Of a stretch of DNA of 64,000 nucleotides, positions 27,279 through 37,701 are shown in pieces. The notes under the pieces are model-generated. The model was not told the DNA's origin and did not search any database. It saw only the letters and a program-made list of their open reading frames with translations. The DNA is taken from NCBI RefSeq assembly GCF_004088395.1, contig NZ_CP035107.1, positions 1,441,001-1,505,000 of the forward strand, read 5' to 3'. The stretch's first letter is position 1; every line of letters starts with the position of its first letter. This stretch comes from Ornithobacterium rhinotracheale. GTDB taxonomy: Bacteria; Bacteroidota; Bacteroidia; Flavobacteriales; Weeksellaceae. Both the position numbers and the translations under genes were made by a program.

Positions 27279-29870
27279 TTACTCTTTTGTTCTGAAAACC
27301 AAGCCGCTTTCATCAAAATAATCAATTAGTACCACTGAATTATCGTGAACATTGCCAGCTAAAATTTCTTTTGACAATTTATTGAGCACCTCTTGCTGAA
27401 TGGCTCTCTTAATTGGTCTTGCGCCAAATTGTGGGTCATAACCTATTCGCGATAAATAGTTGATAGCCTCTGGCGTAGTGTCTAGAACGATGTCTCGTTT
27501 GGCTAATAATTTTGATAAAGATTTCAGCTGCAACTCCACTATTTCCTTGATTTCCTCTCTCTTCAATGGCTTGAAAAGTATGGTTTCATCGATACGATTT
27601 AGGAATTCTGGCTTAAAGCTTTGTTTTAATAAATTAAATACCTCTTCCTTGGTTTGGCTTAAAATAGCTTCTTCATCTTTGTTCTCTAAATCGGCGAAAT
27701 TATCTTGAATGATATGCGAACCGATGTTAGAAGTCATTATTACAATTGTGTTTTTAAAGTTCACCGTGCGGCCTTTGTTATCTGTCAAGCGACCATCATC
27801 AAGCACCTGCAACAGGATGTTGAAGGCATCTGGGTGTGCTTTCTCTATCTCGTCCAAAAGCACTACTGAGTATGGTCTGCGGCGCACGGCCTCGGTGAGC
27901 TGCCCACCTTCATCATAGCCTACATACCCCGGAGGCGCTCCTACCAAGCGGCTTACGGCGTGGCGCTCTTGGTATTCGCTCATATCGATGCGCGTCATAC
28001 TATCTTCATCGTCAAATAAGTATTCGGCAAGGGCTTTGGCAAGCTCAGTTTTCCCGACTCCTGTGGAGCCTAGAAATAGGAAGGAGCCAATTGGTCTGCG
28101 CTCATCGCTTAAACCTGCTCGGTTTCTGCGAATGGCATCGGATACGGCTGCTATGGCTTCCTCTTGACCGATTACGCGGCGGTGCAATTCAGCTTCAAGG
28201 TTTAATAATTTCTCTCTTTCAGATTGCATCATTTTAGTCACTGGAATTCCAGTCCAGCGTGCCACTACTTCAGCGATATCCTCTCGGTCTACTTCTTCTT
28301 TAATCATTTTGGCATCTTGGTCCGTGAATTGTTTTTCTAATTCTGCCAATTTAGCCTCTTCTTCTTTAATTTTTCCATAGCGGATTTCAGCCACAGTTCC
28401 GTAGTCGCCGAGGCGTTCTGCGCGCTCCGCTTCTAGTTTTAAATCTTCAATATTTTTGCGCGCCACTTGGATATTATCGGCTAGGTTTTTCTCGGTTTGC
28501 CAAGTAGCGTTTAGCTCGCTTCGTTTTTCATTTAATTCGGCTAATTCTTGTTTTAATAGGGCTAATTTTCGCTCATCGTTTTCACGCTTTATTGCCTCTA
28601 TTTCAATTTCTAGCTGCATTATTTTTCTGTCTAAAACATCTAACTCCTCTGGCTTAGAGTTCATCTCCATACGCAATTTAGAGGAGGCTTCATCAATGAG
28701 GTCGATGGCTTTATCTGGCAAAAATCTATCTGAAATATATCTTTCCGAAAGCTCAACAGCTGCGATAATCGCCTCGTCTTTGATTCTAATTTTATGGTGA
28801 ACTTCATATTTTTCTTTGATTCCACGCAAGATAGAAATTGCATCTTCTTCGTTTGGTTCTTCTACCATCACTTTTTGGAATCTACGCTCGAGTGCTTTAT
28901 CTTTTTCAAAATATTTTTGATATTCGTTCAAGGTTGTAGCCCCAATTGAGCGCAACTCACCACGCGCCAAAGCAGGTTTTAAAATATTGGCAGCATCCAT
29001 CGCTCCTTCTCCACCTCCAGCACCTACAAGTGTGTGAATTTCATCGATGAACAAGATGATTTGTCCTTCAGAGCTGGTAACCTCCTTCACCACAGATTTT
29101 AATCTTTCCTCAAATTCTCCCTTATATTTAGCTCCTGCCACGAGTGCCCCCATATCTAGGGAATAAATATTTTTATCTTTCAGATTTTCAGGCACATCAC
29201 CATTTACAATTCTGTGGGCTAAGCCTTCGGCTATGGCTGTTTTACCCACCCCTGGCTCCCCGATTAGGATAGGGTTGTTTTTGGTTCTTCTGGATAAAAT
29301 CTGCAATACGCGGCGAATTTCTTCATCTCGCCCAATTACGGGATCTAATTTACCTTCAATCACCAAATCATTTAGATTTTTGGCATATTTGGAGAGAGAG
29401 TTATAAGTCTCCTCAGCACTTTGGGAAGTTACGCGCTGCCCTTTTCTAAGCTCTGCGCTCACATCTAGCGTTTGCTGGTGAGATGCGCCCAAGGATTTAA
29501 GCAAATCAGAAACGCGGTCGTTAGCTTTAAGCAATGCCAAAAGCAAATGCTCTACACTCACAAACTCGTCTTTCATCTTCTGCGCCTCGATTGTTGCCTC
29601 GTTCAGCACTCTGTTTAGCGCTGAGGAGAGGTGCATTTCGCCTCCCGTAACTTTGGCATAAGTATTTATAATTTTCTCTAATTCTTTTTTCAAATAATCA
29701 ATGTTTATGCCTTGTTTTTTAAGGATAAAATCAATCACTTGATTATCTTCATCTAATAGAGCCTCCATCAAGTGGCCATTCTCTATCGCTTGATTTCCGT
29801 GCATTTGGGCTAGTTGCTGCGCCTTTTGCACGGCTTCTTGTGCTTTTATCGTAAATTTATTAATGTCCAT
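27279..29870 (-). CDS. clpB: ATP-dependent chaperone ClpB
   Basis: A hexameric disaggregase that works with DnaK. The 863 residues show the Clp N domain ([16 protein letters not shown]), AAA-1 with Walker A GEPGVGKT, the middle coiled coil (about residues 410-525), AAA-2 with [16 protein letters not shown] and [15 protein letters not shown], and the D2-small domain. The long middle domain distinguishes it from ClpA and ClpC. It is monocistronic. Confidence 0.97.
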   Translation of the reverse strand: MDINKFTIKAQEAVQKAQQLAQMHGNQAIENGHLMEALLDEDNQVIDFILKKQGINIDYLKKELEKIINTYAKVTGGEMHLSSALNRVLNEATIEAQKMKDEFVSVEHLLLALLKANDRVSDLLKSLGASHQQTLDVSAELRKGQRVTSQSAEETYNSLSKYAKNLNDLVIEGKLDPVIGRDEEIRRVLQILSRRTKNNPILIGEPGVGKTAIAEGLAHRIVNGDVPENLKDKNIYSLDMGALVAGAKYKGEFEERLKSVVKEVTSSEGQIILFIDEIHTLVGAGGGEGAMDAANILKPALARGELRSIGATTLNEYQKYFEKDKALERRFQKVMVEEPNEEDAISILRGIKEKYEVHHKIRIKDEAIIAAVELSERYISDRFLPDKAIDLIDEASSKLRMEMNSKPEELDVLDRKIMQLEIEIEAIKRENDERKLALLKQELAELNEKRSELNATWQTEKNLADNIQVARKNIEDLKLEAERAERLGDYGTVAEIRYGKIKEEEAKLAELEKQFTDQDAKMIKEEVDREDIAEVVARWTGIPVTKMMQSEREKLLNLEAELHRRVIGQEEAIAAVSDAIRRNRAGLSDERRPIGSFLFLGSTGVGKTELAKALAEYLFDDEDSMTRIDMSEYQERHAVSRLVGAPPGYVGYDEGGQLTEAVRRRPYSVVLLDEIEKAHPDAFNILLQVLDDGRLTDNKGRTVNFKNTIVIMTSNIGSHIIQDNFADLENKDEEAILSQTKEEVFNLLKQSFKPEFLNRIDETILFKPLKREEIKEIVELQLKSLSKLLAKRDIVLDTTPEAINYLSRIGYDPQFGARPIKRAIQQEVLNKLSKEILAGNVHDNSVVLIDYFDESGLVFRTKE

Positions 29871-30042
29871 ATAATTTTAATTTCTCTTTTAATTTTGTAT
29901 TTAATTTCTCTTACCTTGTATCAGGATTTTGATTTTATTATGGCAAATTTTTAGCCATTTTAGAAATATGCATAAAATGACCTAAATATCCATTTTTCAG
30001 CACTTAAAAATCTGACATTTTGTCATTTTCTTATTTATTGAA

Positions 30043-30078
30043 AATAATTAACCCTATTAATTATTTTTTATATATTTG
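30043..30078 (+). promoter_or_regulatory. Palindrome overlapping the promoter of the DUF2147 gene
   Basis: A perfect 9-bp inverted repeat AATAATTAA (30043-30051) / TTAATTATT (30057-30065) around CCCTA sits where the -33 element would be. TATATTTG, the -7 box, is at 30071-30078. The ATG at 30083 is only 4 bp after this box, so the transcript may be nearly leaderless. A repressor operator is an inference. Confidence 0.45.
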
Positions 30079-30082
30079 CAAA

Positions 30083-30505
30083 ATGAAAAGAATTTTATTA
30101 CTATTATTTATCAGTATTTCAGGTTTTATTTTCGCACAATCTCCTGTGGGCACTTGGAAAACGATTGATGACAACACGGGAAAGGCACGCTCCTTTGTAA
30201 AAATCTATGAGAAAAATGGAGCACTTTTTGGCAAAATCGTAAAAATCACCAACCCTGCCCTGCAAAATAAAAAATGTGAAAAGTGCAAGGGCAATAAGAA
30301 AAACGCTCCATTACTAGGCTTTGAGGTAATCACGGGGCTTAGAAAGAATGGAAATATTTGGGAAGATGGCAAAATTACCGACCCCGATTCTGGAAAAGAA
30401 TATTCTTGCAAAATTGAGCTAGAAGGCAATAATAAGCTAAAAGTAAGAGGCTTTCTTGGATTTTCGCTCCTAGGGCGCACGCAAATTTGGGAACGCGTAA
30501 ACTAG
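30083..30505 (+). CDS. DUF2147 domain exported protein
   Basis: A 140-residue protein with a signal peptide (ILLLLFISISGFIFAQ) followed by the DUF2147 pattern: SPVGTWKTIDDNTGKARSFV, a CEKC pair, and RGFLGFSLLGRTQIWER at the C-terminus. The family is periplasmic and of unknown function. The start at 30083 (MKRILLLL) is used because the longer frame begins upstream of the promoter. Confidence 0.85.
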   Translation: MKRILLLLFISISGFIFAQSPVGTWKTIDDNTGKARSFVKIYEKNGALFGKIVKITNPALQNKKCEKCKGNKKNAPLLGFEVITGLRKNGNIWEDGKITDPDSGKEYSCKIELEGNNKLKVRGFLGFSLLGRTQIWERVN

Positions 30506-30595
30506 ACTTTGAGCCGTTTATGGGGCGAAAAATTTCATAATCATTTAATTAATTTGTACCTTGTGCGCCTAAATTAAACTAAAACCAAAGTTGCA

Positions 30596-30907
30596 ATGCC
30601 TAAAAAATTTCCTTTTCTAAAAAGATTTGAAAGAAAAATAGAAGAGGCTAAATCGCTTGATAAAAATAGCCGACTGGCAAGAAAACTAAGCCTTGGCCCC
30701 TATCAATTGGCTAAAAAAATGGGCGAAGAATCGGTGGAAATGGTCATCGCCTCTGGCAAAGAGTGCGATAAAGACTTTTTGGAAGAGGCCGCCGATGTGT
30801 TCTATTACTATATGCTGGCGCTGCACGACAGGGGCTACGCGCTTAAAGATGTCTTGCTCATCTTGAAAGATAGGGATAAAAACGGAAAGAAAGATAAGGT
30901 GTATTAA
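30596..30907 (+). CDS. HisE-like phosphoribosyl-ATP pyrophosphohydrolase family protein
   Basis: 103 residues with the all-alpha NTP pyrophosphohydrolase pattern AKKMGEESVEMVIASG...FLEEAADVFYYYMLAL, matching HisE (EExxE and ExxD metal ligands). No other his genes are near, so it may be a stand-alone MazG/HisE-type hydrolase rather than the histidine enzyme. Confidence 0.75.
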   Translation: MPKKFPFLKRFERKIEEAKSLDKNSRLARKLSLGPYQLAKKMGEESVEMVIASGKECDKDFLEEAADVFYYYMLALHDRGYALKDVLLILKDRDKNGKKDKVY

Positions 30908-30920
30908 TCCTCCAAAAGAA

Positions 30921-30955
30921 AAAAAATGCGATTTTCACTGAAAATCGCATTTTTT
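30921..30955. terminator. Bidirectional terminator between the HisE-like gene and the ferredoxin gene
   Basis: A 16-bp perfect stem (AAAAAATGCGATTTTC / GAAAATCGCATTTTTT) with a 3-nt loop between convergent genes. Confidence 0.9.
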
Positions 30956-30973
30956 CTTTTTAGTATTTTGCAT

Positions 30974-31321
30974 TTAAGAGTGCAACATTTCTTTTTTCTC
31001 CAGCAATTCCCCCTCAGATTCTTGGAAATTATCATCTGGCACACAACAATCCACAGGGCACACCGCGGCACACTGCGGCTCATCGTGAAATCCCTTACAC
31101 TCCGTACACTTATCTGGAACGATGTAATAAATATCATCGCTCAACGGCTCTTGCGCCTCAGCAGCATCGGCTGAATGCCCATTTTTCCCCACTACAAAGC
31201 CCGTAAGCGTGGTTCCATCTTCAAAACGCCAATCCATAGCACCTTCATAAATGGCGTTATTCGGGCACTCTGGTTCGCAAGCACCACAATTAATACATTC
31301 GTCTGTTATTTTGATTGCCAT
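30974..31321 (-). CDS. 4Fe-4S dicluster ferredoxin
   Basis: 115 residues starting MAIKITDECINCGACEPECP. Two clusters are indicated: CxxCGxCxxxCP at the N-terminus and CTECKGFHDEPQCAAVCPVD in the second half, with a 50-residue insert between them. The ATG at 31321 is chosen because the upstream extension lacks conservation. It is divergent from the acyl-CoA reductase, a pairing known in Flavobacteriia. Confidence 0.9.
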   Translation of the reverse strand: MAIKITDECINCGACEPECPNNAIYEGAMDWRFEDGTTLTGFVVGKNGHSADAAEAQEPLSDDIYYIVPDKCTECKGFHDEPQCAAVCPVDCCVPDDNFQESEGELLEKKEMLHS

Positions 31322-31362
31322 AATTAAAATCTTATTTTTGTTGCAAATTAACAACAAATTCT

Positions 31363-32409
31363 ATGCAATTAAAAAATCGTATCGCAACTTTTTGCGATTT
31401 GGGGCGTAATTTAGAATCATTCATAAAAAATTATTCTACAAATGAGCTCTCCCCCGAGCAAAAAAACTTGCTACACGCTATCCAAAAAGCCTATGCACAA
31501 AACCCCTGGTTTACAGAGGAAAATATACTTTTTACGCTAAGCGAATGGGTGCAGGCTTTGAATTCTAAAAACATTGAGCTATGGCTAAAAAAATATGATT
31601 TTAAGCCTAAAAATCAAAGAATTGGCATTGTTGCTGCGGGAAATATCCCAATGGTGGGTTTTCACGATTTGCTCTGTGTACTGCTGGCTGGCGAAAGGGC
31701 ACAAATTAAACTATCCTCTAAGGACTGGGCGCTGATGCAATATATGATAGATTTTTTAAGAATTAATTCCAAGGACTTGCACCAAGCCATCGAGGTGGTG
31801 GAAAATTTGCACAATTATGATGCGGTGATTGCCACAGGAAGCGATAATACGGCGCGCTATTTTGAAGCCTATTTTAAAAACAAACCCCACATTATCCGCC
31901 GAAATAGAACCTCCATCGCGGTGCTCACGGGTGAGGAAACGGAGGCGCAATTAGAGCTCCTTTGTCACGATATGCTACGATATTTTGGCTTAGGATGTAG
32001 AAATGTAACTAAGCTCTATATTCCTGAGAATTATGATTTAAACCTAATTTTCAAGGCGCTATATGGCTGGCGAGACATCATTAATCACCATAAATATGCC
32101 AATAATTATGATTACAATCGTGCAATTTTGATGATGAAACAAATTCCGATTATGGATAATGGCTTTGTTTTATTGGAAGAAAACGACGCACTTTTTAGCC
32201 CAATTGGAGTAGTTTATTACGAAAAATACCGCAGCCAAGAGGATTTAAATCAGGCTTTGCCATTACTTGAAGATAAGATACAATGCCTTGTCTCTGAAAA
32301 CTTTAACTCTATTTTAAAAACCACTCCTCTGGGGCAAGCGCAACGCCCTAAACTTTGGGATTATGCCGATGGGATTGATACAATGGAGTGGATTATGAGT
32401 TTAAAATAA
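31363..32409 (+). CDS. Acyl-CoA reductase (LuxC-like)
   Basis: A 348-residue protein of the acyl-CoA reductase/LuxC family. Visible are IGIVAAGNIPMVGFHDLLCVLL, the ATGSDNTARYFEAYF strand and the catalytic-cysteine region HDMLRYFGLGCRNVTKLYIP. It would reduce an acyl-CoA or acyl-enzyme to an aldehyde; the physiological substrate in flavobacteria is not known. A TATTTTTG box at 31333-31340 may be its promoter. Confidence 0.85.
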   Translation: MQLKNRIATFCDLGRNLESFIKNYSTNELSPEQKNLLHAIQKAYAQNPWFTEENILFTLSEWVQALNSKNIELWLKKYDFKPKNQRIGIVAAGNIPMVGFHDLLCVLLAGERAQIKLSSKDWALMQYMIDFLRINSKDLHQAIEVVENLHNYDAVIATGSDNTARYFEAYFKNKPHIIRRNRTSIAVLTGEETEAQLELLCHDMLRYFGLGCRNVTKLYIPENYDLNLIFKALYGWRDIINHHKYANNYDYNRAILMMKQIPIMDNGFVLLEENDALFSPIGVVYYEKYRSQEDLNQALPLLEDKIQCLVSENFNSILKTTPLGQAQRPKLWDYADGIDTMEWIMSLK

Positions 32410-32429
32410 ATTTATGTAGCTTGAAAAGT

Positions 32430-32460
32430 TTTCATTTTCAAAGTTAATTGTGTACATTTG
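32430..32460 (+). promoter_or_regulatory. Promoter of dnaN
   Basis: TTTC (32430-32433), 19 bp, TACATTTG (32453-32460), 34 bp before the ATG. Confidence 0.55.
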
Positions 32461-32494
32461 TTGAAATTAAATTTAGATTAAAAATTAATATCAT

Positions 32495-33613
32495 ATGAAA
32501 TTCATCGTTGCGAGTTCAACATTGCAAAAACACCTACAAATGCTAGGTAGCGTCATAAATTCAAGCAATACTTTAGCTATTTTAGACAATTTTTTGTTTG
32601 ATTTAGATCACAATCAATTGAAAATCACTGCAACAGATTTAGAAACCACCATTTCAACCGTGATCGAAGTTCAATCAGAAGATGTGGAATCTATTTGCGT
32701 GCCTTCAAAGATTTTGCTTGATACGCTTAAAACTTTCCCAGACCAGCCTTTAACTTTCTTAAAAAGAGAAGATAACCAATTAGAAATCGTTTCTGATCAA
32801 GGTAAATACCAGCTATCTTATCTTTCGTCTGAGGATTTTCCAGAAACACCAGCTTTGCCAGATGTAAGCTCCACAACAATCCCGAGCGATGTCTTGGTAG
32901 AGGCGATTAACAAAACTATTTTTGCAACGAGCAACGATACTCATCGCCCTGTGATGACAGGTGTTTATTTCGAATGGAATAGCAATTTCCTACAATTTGT
33001 GGGAACAGATGCACACCGCTTGGTGAAATATACAAGAAATGATTTACATTCAACAGATGGTTCGGAATTCATTATGCCTAAAAAGCCTATGAATATCTTA
33101 AAAAATATTTTGCCTTCTGGAGAAGATGTGATTGTGGACTATAACGAAAACAATGCAAGATTTAGCGTAGGGAATTTGACCATTACTTGCCGATTGGTAG
33201 ATGGGAAGTATCCTGCTTATGGTGCTGTGATCCCAAAAGAAAATCCAAAAGTGATGACTATCAACCGTACGATGTTCTTGAACTCGCTACGCCGTGTGTC
33301 TATCTTTGCCAATAAATCAACTTACCTTGTAAGATTAAAACTAAATGGTAATCAATTAACCATCAACTCAGAAGATACAGATTTCGCAAACAAGGCTGAG
33401 GAAAAATTGCCATGCGACTACCATGGAGAAGAATTCCAAATTGGATTTAATGCTAAATTCTTGTCTGAAATCTTACAAAATTTACAAAGCGAAGACATTA
33501 CACTTTCTATGTCTGAACCAAGCCGTGCGGGTATCATAAAACCTGTGGGAGACTTGGAAGAAGGCGAAGAAATCTTAATGCTTGTGATGCCACTAATGCT
33601 TTCAGCTAAATAA
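32495..33613 (+). CDS. dnaN: DNA polymerase III subunit beta (sliding clamp)
   Basis: The processivity clamp of the replicase. 372 residues, starting MKFIVASSTLQKHLQMLGSV, with the three repeated clamp folds. ATDLETTISTVI, FVGTDAHRLVKY and the C-terminal LVMPLMLSAK are typical. It is not next to dnaA or an origin here, as is usual in Bacteroidota. Confidence 0.97.
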   Translation: MKFIVASSTLQKHLQMLGSVINSSNTLAILDNFLFDLDHNQLKITATDLETTISTVIEVQSEDVESICVPSKILLDTLKTFPDQPLTFLKREDNQLEIVSDQGKYQLSYLSSEDFPETPALPDVSSTTIPSDVLVEAINKTIFATSNDTHRPVMTGVYFEWNSNFLQFVGTDAHRLVKYTRNDLHSTDGSEFIMPKKPMNILKNILPSGEDVIVDYNENNARFSVGNLTITCRLVDGKYPAYGAVIPKENPKVMTINRTMFLNSLRRVSIFANKSTYLVRLKLNGNQLTINSEDTDFANKAEEKLPCDYHGEEFQIGFNAKFLSEILQNLQSEDITLSMSEPSRAGIIKPVGDLEEGEEILMLVMPLMLSAK

Positions 33614-33654
33614 AAAATTTAAACCAACATAAATAAGTATTTAATCTATAATAC

Positions 33655-36084
33655 ATGAAAATTTCTCACCAATTGCTATCTGATTTTTTAAAAACAGATT
33701 TAAATGTAGAAAAAGTTTCAGCCATTTTAACCGATACAGGACTTGAAGTAGAAGGAGTAGAAAAAACTGGCGTTGCCAAAGAAGATTTAGAAGGTTTTGT
33801 TGTAGGAAAAGTATTGACCTGCGAACAACATCCCAACGCCGACAAACTTAAAGTTACAACCGTAGATTTAGGAAACGGTAACATTCAGCAAATCGTGTGC
33901 GGTGCACCAAACATTGCAGCAGGGCAAAATGTTCCTGTGGCAACTGTGGGTACCGTAATCAAAGATGATAAAGGAAACTCGTTTACCATCAAAAAAGCAA
34001 AATTAAGAGGCGAAGAATCAAACGGAATGATTTGCTCTCAAAAAGAATTACGCATTTCTGAGGATAATTCTGGGATTTGGGTAATGGATGAAAGCCTAGT
34101 GGCGGGAACTCCCCTATCAGAAATTATTGAAGAGAGTGTAGATTATGTGTACGAAATCGGGCTTACTGCCAATCGTGCCGATGCTATGTCGCATTTCGGT
34201 GTAGCACGAGACGCCTATGCCGCTATGAAATCTAAAAAGCTCAATGCTTCTTTTGAACAGCCTAATACAGAGCTTGAAATCAGCTCAAAAGAAAAATCTC
34301 CAATTGAGGTAAAAGTAGAAGATGCTGAGCTTTGTCCGAGATATGCAGGAATTTATATCAAAGGAGTAAAAGTAGCTCCATCGCCACAATGGCTTCAACA
34401 GAGATTAAAAGCCATCGGACTTTCGCCTAAAAACAACTTGGTAGATGCTACCAACTATGTTTTGCACGGATTGGGGCAACCAATGCACGCTTTTGATGCC
34501 GATAAAATTGCAGGAAATACCATTATTGTAAAAAAAGCCACAGAAGGCGAAAAATTTACTACGCTAGACGAGGTAGAACGCACTTTGAGTGGCGATGATT
34601 TGATGATTTGCAATGCAAACGAACCTATGTGTATCGCTGGTGTAATGGGTGGTAAGGATTCTGCTGTGAGCGAAACCACACAAAACATTTTCTTAGAAAG
34701 TGCTTACTTCAATCCCGTGAGCGTGAGAAAAACGGCTAAAAGCCAAACAATTAACAGTGATTCATCATTCCGATTTGAAAGAGGAATTGATCCTAATTAC
34801 TGTGTAAAAGCCTTGCATTTTGCCGTAAAATTAATCCAAGAAATCGCAGGTGGCGAAGTAGTAGGACAAATAATAGATGTGTACCCTACACCAATTGAAG
34901 GTTTTGATGTTTTGCTACAATATAGAAATGTAGAAAGAATTTTGGGAGAAAGACTTCATCGCGAAAAAATCAAAGAAATTTTAGAACTTCTTGACATAGA
35001 AATCATCTCTGAAACAGACGGAACTTTGGAATTAAAAGTACCTGCATATCGTGTAGATGTTCAGCGTGAGATTGATGTGATTGAAGATATTTTGAGAATC
35101 TATGGCTACAACAATATCCAAATCAACGAAAAGGTGAGCTCTTCTATCGTTGCAGGCGAGGGATTCCTAGACCATAAAGTGAGCGAGGGCATTTCTGATT
35201 TGTTGATCACACACGGATTTAACGAAGCGATGAACCTCTCGATGTACAAAAAAGAGTACAACGATTGGCTTGGATTTAGCGAAGAAAATTCTGTGACTTT
35301 GATTAACTCATTAAGCCAAGATGTTTCGACAATGCGTAGAAGTTTGTTGCCAAGTTTGCTCTCAAACTTAGACTACAACATTAAACGCCGAAATAGCAAT
35401 ATCAAACTATTTGAATTTGGGAAATCCTACCGAGTAGAAAACGGAAAATATATCGAAACTCCACATTTGGCTCTCGCTGTAACTGGTGATGTAGCGGGCG
35501 AAAATTGGCATGAAAAATCGAGAAGTGTTTCTTTCTTCTACCTTAAAGGTGTTGTGGAGCAAATTTTAGAAAAATTCAAAGCTCAAAACACAAAAGGTGC
35601 AGAATTGAAAAAAGATTACTTTACCTATGCATTAAACTATCTTCTAAACGAAGAATCTTTAGTATATGTAGCAGAAGTAAACAAAGATTTATTAAAGAAA
35701 TTCGACATCGATCAGCCTGTGTTTTATGCGGAATTTAGCATGAAAGCTTTCTACAAAAATTATGAAGAAAACAAAGGCATGAAATTCAAAAGCTTGCCCA
35801 AATTCCCAAGTGTAAGAAGAGATTTAGCACTATTGCTAAACATAGACACAAGCTATGAAGCTGTAAAAGAATACGTTGAATCTTGCGATACTACCCACAT
35901 CAAAAGCGTAAATTTATTTGATGTATACCAAGGAGACAAACTGCCTGAGGGTAAAAAGTCGTATGCAATCAGCCTTCAATTACAAGATGATGAAAAAACA
36001 ATGAACGATAAGCAAATTGATGCGATTATGAAAAAAGTAATCAAAGTGCTTCAAGATAAATTAAACGCAGAACTTAGAAACTAA
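33655..36084 (+). CDS. pheT: Phenylalanine-tRNA ligase subunit beta
   Basis: The large subunit that recognises tRNA-Phe and edits misacylated Tyr. 809 residues with the N-terminal EMAP-like tRNA-binding domain (CEQHPNADKLKVTTVDLGNG), B3/B4 editing domain, B5 (LKVPAYRVDVQREIDVIEDI), and the C-terminal ferredoxin-fold anticodon-binding domain (FPSVRRDLALLL). pheS is not in the window. Confidence 0.97.
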   Translation: MKISHQLLSDFLKTDLNVEKVSAILTDTGLEVEGVEKTGVAKEDLEGFVVGKVLTCEQHPNADKLKVTTVDLGNGNIQQIVCGAPNIAAGQNVPVATVGTVIKDDKGNSFTIKKAKLRGEESNGMICSQKELRISEDNSGIWVMDESLVAGTPLSEIIEESVDYVYEIGLTANRADAMSHFGVARDAYAAMKSKKLNASFEQPNTELEISSKEKSPIEVKVEDAELCPRYAGIYIKGVKVAPSPQWLQQRLKAIGLSPKNNLVDATNYVLHGLGQPMHAFDADKIAGNTIIVKKATEGEKFTTLDEVERTLSGDDLMICNANEPMCIAGVMGGKDSAVSETTQNIFLESAYFNPVSVRKTAKSQTINSDSSFRFERGIDPNYCVKALHFAVKLIQEIAGGEVVGQIIDVYPTPIEGFDVLLQYRNVERILGERLHREKIKEILELLDIEIISETDGTLELKVPAYRVDVQREIDVIEDILRIYGYNNIQINEKVSSSIVAGEGFLDHKVSEGISDLLITHGFNEAMNLSMYKKEYNDWLGFSEENSVTLINSLSQDVSTMRRSLLPSLLSNLDYNIKRRNSNIKLFEFGKSYRVENGKYIETPHLALAVTGDVAGENWHEKSRSVSFFYLKGVVEQILEKFKAQNTKGAELKKDYFTYALNYLLNEESLVYVAEVNKDLLKKFDIDQPVFYAEFSMKAFYKNYEENKGMKFKSLPKFPSVRRDLALLLNIDTSYEAVKEYVESCDTTHIKSVNLFDVYQGDKLPEGKKSYAISLQLQDDEKTMNDKQIDAIMKKVIKVLQDKLNAELRN

Positions 36085-36090
36085 TTTAGC

Positions 36091-36510
36091 ATGAAAAAAT
36101 TATCCATATTGTTTGTTATGGCAATTTTACTTTTCTCCTGCGATGCCCTAAGCCCCATTGCAAAAGGATCTGCCGATATTTCAAAATTGTACGGAAATTG
36201 GATTTTACAAAACAATAAAGACGCCGAGGTAGGTTTCAATTCAGCCCCATTATCTATCAGCTTTCAAAAAGAAGGTGGCGAATTAAAAGTAAACGGATTT
36301 GCAGGGTGCAATCGATTTTTCGGAGCATGCACAGCACAAGCTGGTGTGATCAATCTTGACAACTTAGCAAGCACCCGCATGGCTTGTCCGCAACTTGATA
36401 TAGAAAAACGATATTTATCGCTTCTAAGTAAATCAAATCGCTACGAAATCAAAGGAAAGGACTTGTACTTTTATCAAAATAATTTATTGTTATTACATTT
36501 TAAACGATAA
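36091..36510 (+). CDS. META domain lipoprotein
   Basis: 139 residues. The signal peptide ends in a lipobox (LLFSC, cysteine 17), so it should be anchored in a membrane. The META/HslJ pattern is VNGFAGCNRFFGAC and LASTRMACPQLDIEKRYLSLL. Its function is unknown; family members are linked to novobiocin or heat responses. It begins 6 bp after pheT and ends at a strong terminator, so the two are probably cotranscribed. Confidence 0.87.
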   Translation: MKKLSILFVMAILLFSCDALSPIAKGSADISKLYGNWILQNNKDAEVGFNSAPLSISFQKEGGELKVNGFAGCNRFFGACTAQAGVINLDNLASTRMACPQLDIEKRYLSLLSKSNRYEIKGKDLYFYQNNLLLLHFKR

Positions 36511-36532
36511 ATTCAATTTTTATAATATTCAC

Positions 36533-36571
36533 AAAAGAGAGGTTTCATTTGAAATGAAATCTCTCTTTTTT
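36533..36571 (+). terminator. Rho-independent terminator after the META gene
   Basis: 18-bp arms (36533-36550, 36552-36569) match with one wobble pair and end in a T run. Confidence 0.85.
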
Positions 36572-36707
36572 ATTTAACTAATTTTAAAGAATAGCACAAA
36601 TATTTAGTTTTTAGATAATTAAGACAACAATTAAATTTATTCACTCATTTTTAATAAAAATAGGTACCATTTTTGATTCTTGTAGAGCAAAATAATTTAA
36701 ATCAATC

Positions 36708-37391
36708 ATGGGATATTATTTAATAATTGCTATTTTCACTCTCGCAAGCATGTATGTGAGCCATAAGCTGAAATCCAAATTTCAGCTATACTCAAGGATG
36801 AGACTTTCCAATGGCATGAGCGGAAAAGAAATCGCAGAACAAATGCTTGCCGATAATGGAATAAATGATGTGAGAGTAGTTTCGGTTCCAGGACAGCTGA
36901 CTGATCACTACGATCCGCGAAACAAAACCGTAAACCTATCAGAAGGTGTGTATTTAGAAAGATCTGCAGCTGCGGCTGCTGTTGCGGCACACGAATGCGG
37001 ACACGCTGTGCAACATAAAGTAGGCTACAAATGGCTTAACTTTAGATCTAAAATGGTGCCCGCTGTGAATGTGAGTTCTAATTTATCAATGTTTTTAATT
37101 ATGGGAGGTATCGCTCTTTATGCAACCATGAACATTCCATATATATTAATTCTAGGAATTGTATTCTTTGCAGTAACTACTCTTTTTACTTTTGTGACCC
37201 TGCCCGTAGAATATGATGCCAGCAACCGAGCACTTGCATGGATGGAACAGAAAAATATAGTGCAACCACGCGAATATACCGCTGCTAAAGATTCTTTGAA
37301 ATGGGCTGCTAGAACTTATCTAGTCGCTGCAATCGGATCGCTGGCACAATTATTATACTTTTTAAGTATACTTCTTGATCGAAGAAATTAA
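36708..37391 (+). CDS. Membrane zinc metallopeptidase (YugP-like)
   Basis: 227 residues with an N-terminal helix, the zinc motif AAHECGHAVQH (HExxH type, with C for one x), then three more helices. NVSSNLSMFLIMGG and VEYDASNRALAWME match the YugP/neutral zinc peptidase family. The protease domain probably lies at the membrane surface. Substrates are unknown. Confidence 0.88.
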   Translation: MGYYLIIAIFTLASMYVSHKLKSKFQLYSRMRLSNGMSGKEIAEQMLADNGINDVRVVSVPGQLTDHYDPRNKTVNLSEGVYLERSAAAAAVAAHECGHAVQHKVGYKWLNFRSKMVPAVNVSSNLSMFLIMGGIALYATMNIPYILILGIVFFAVTTLFTFVTLPVEYDASNRALAWMEQKNIVQPREYTAAKDSLKWAARTYLVAAIGSLAQLLYFLSILLDRRN

Positions 37392-37414
37392 ATTTAATAT
37401 TTTTTAATTTAGAA

Positions 37415-37446
37415 CTCTCTTTCCAAAAATGGAAAGAGAGTTTTTT
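37415..37446 (+). terminator. Rho-independent terminator after the metallopeptidase gene
   Basis: A 10-bp perfect stem (CTCTCTTTCC / GGAAAGAGAG) with a 6-nt loop followed by six T. Confidence 0.9.
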
Positions 37447-37701
37447 ATTTATAAGAAAAATGATGTTTAAAAGTATTTTTAAGCGAAATATTTTCTTATA
37501 AAAATTAAAAAAATCTTACGCTTTTTGTTCAACAAAACGAGAACACTTGAGTAGCTCAGGCTAAAAGAAAATAGATTAATCAAAATTTATTAATTGAAAA
37601 AAGTGAGAAAATTTGATTTCCGCACTTTTTTGTTTTTTTAATATGTTTAAAATGAAAAGTACATCAAATTCCGTATCTTTACATTAAGATAAACTACTGA
37701 G
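37447..37701. other. Intergenic stretch with an orphan terminator-like hairpin
   Basis: No convincing gene is seen in this stretch. At 37597-37631 AAAAAAGTG pairs with CACTTTTTT around an AT-rich interior and is followed by seven T, a terminator form with no gene of its own upstream. A small hairpin (TTGAG TAG CTCAG) is near 37550. An unannotated small RNA is possible. Confidence 0.35.

Noticed and set aside
37500..37640. A 6S RNA or riboswitch
   Set aside because: No long bubble hairpin or known aptamer pattern is recognisable.
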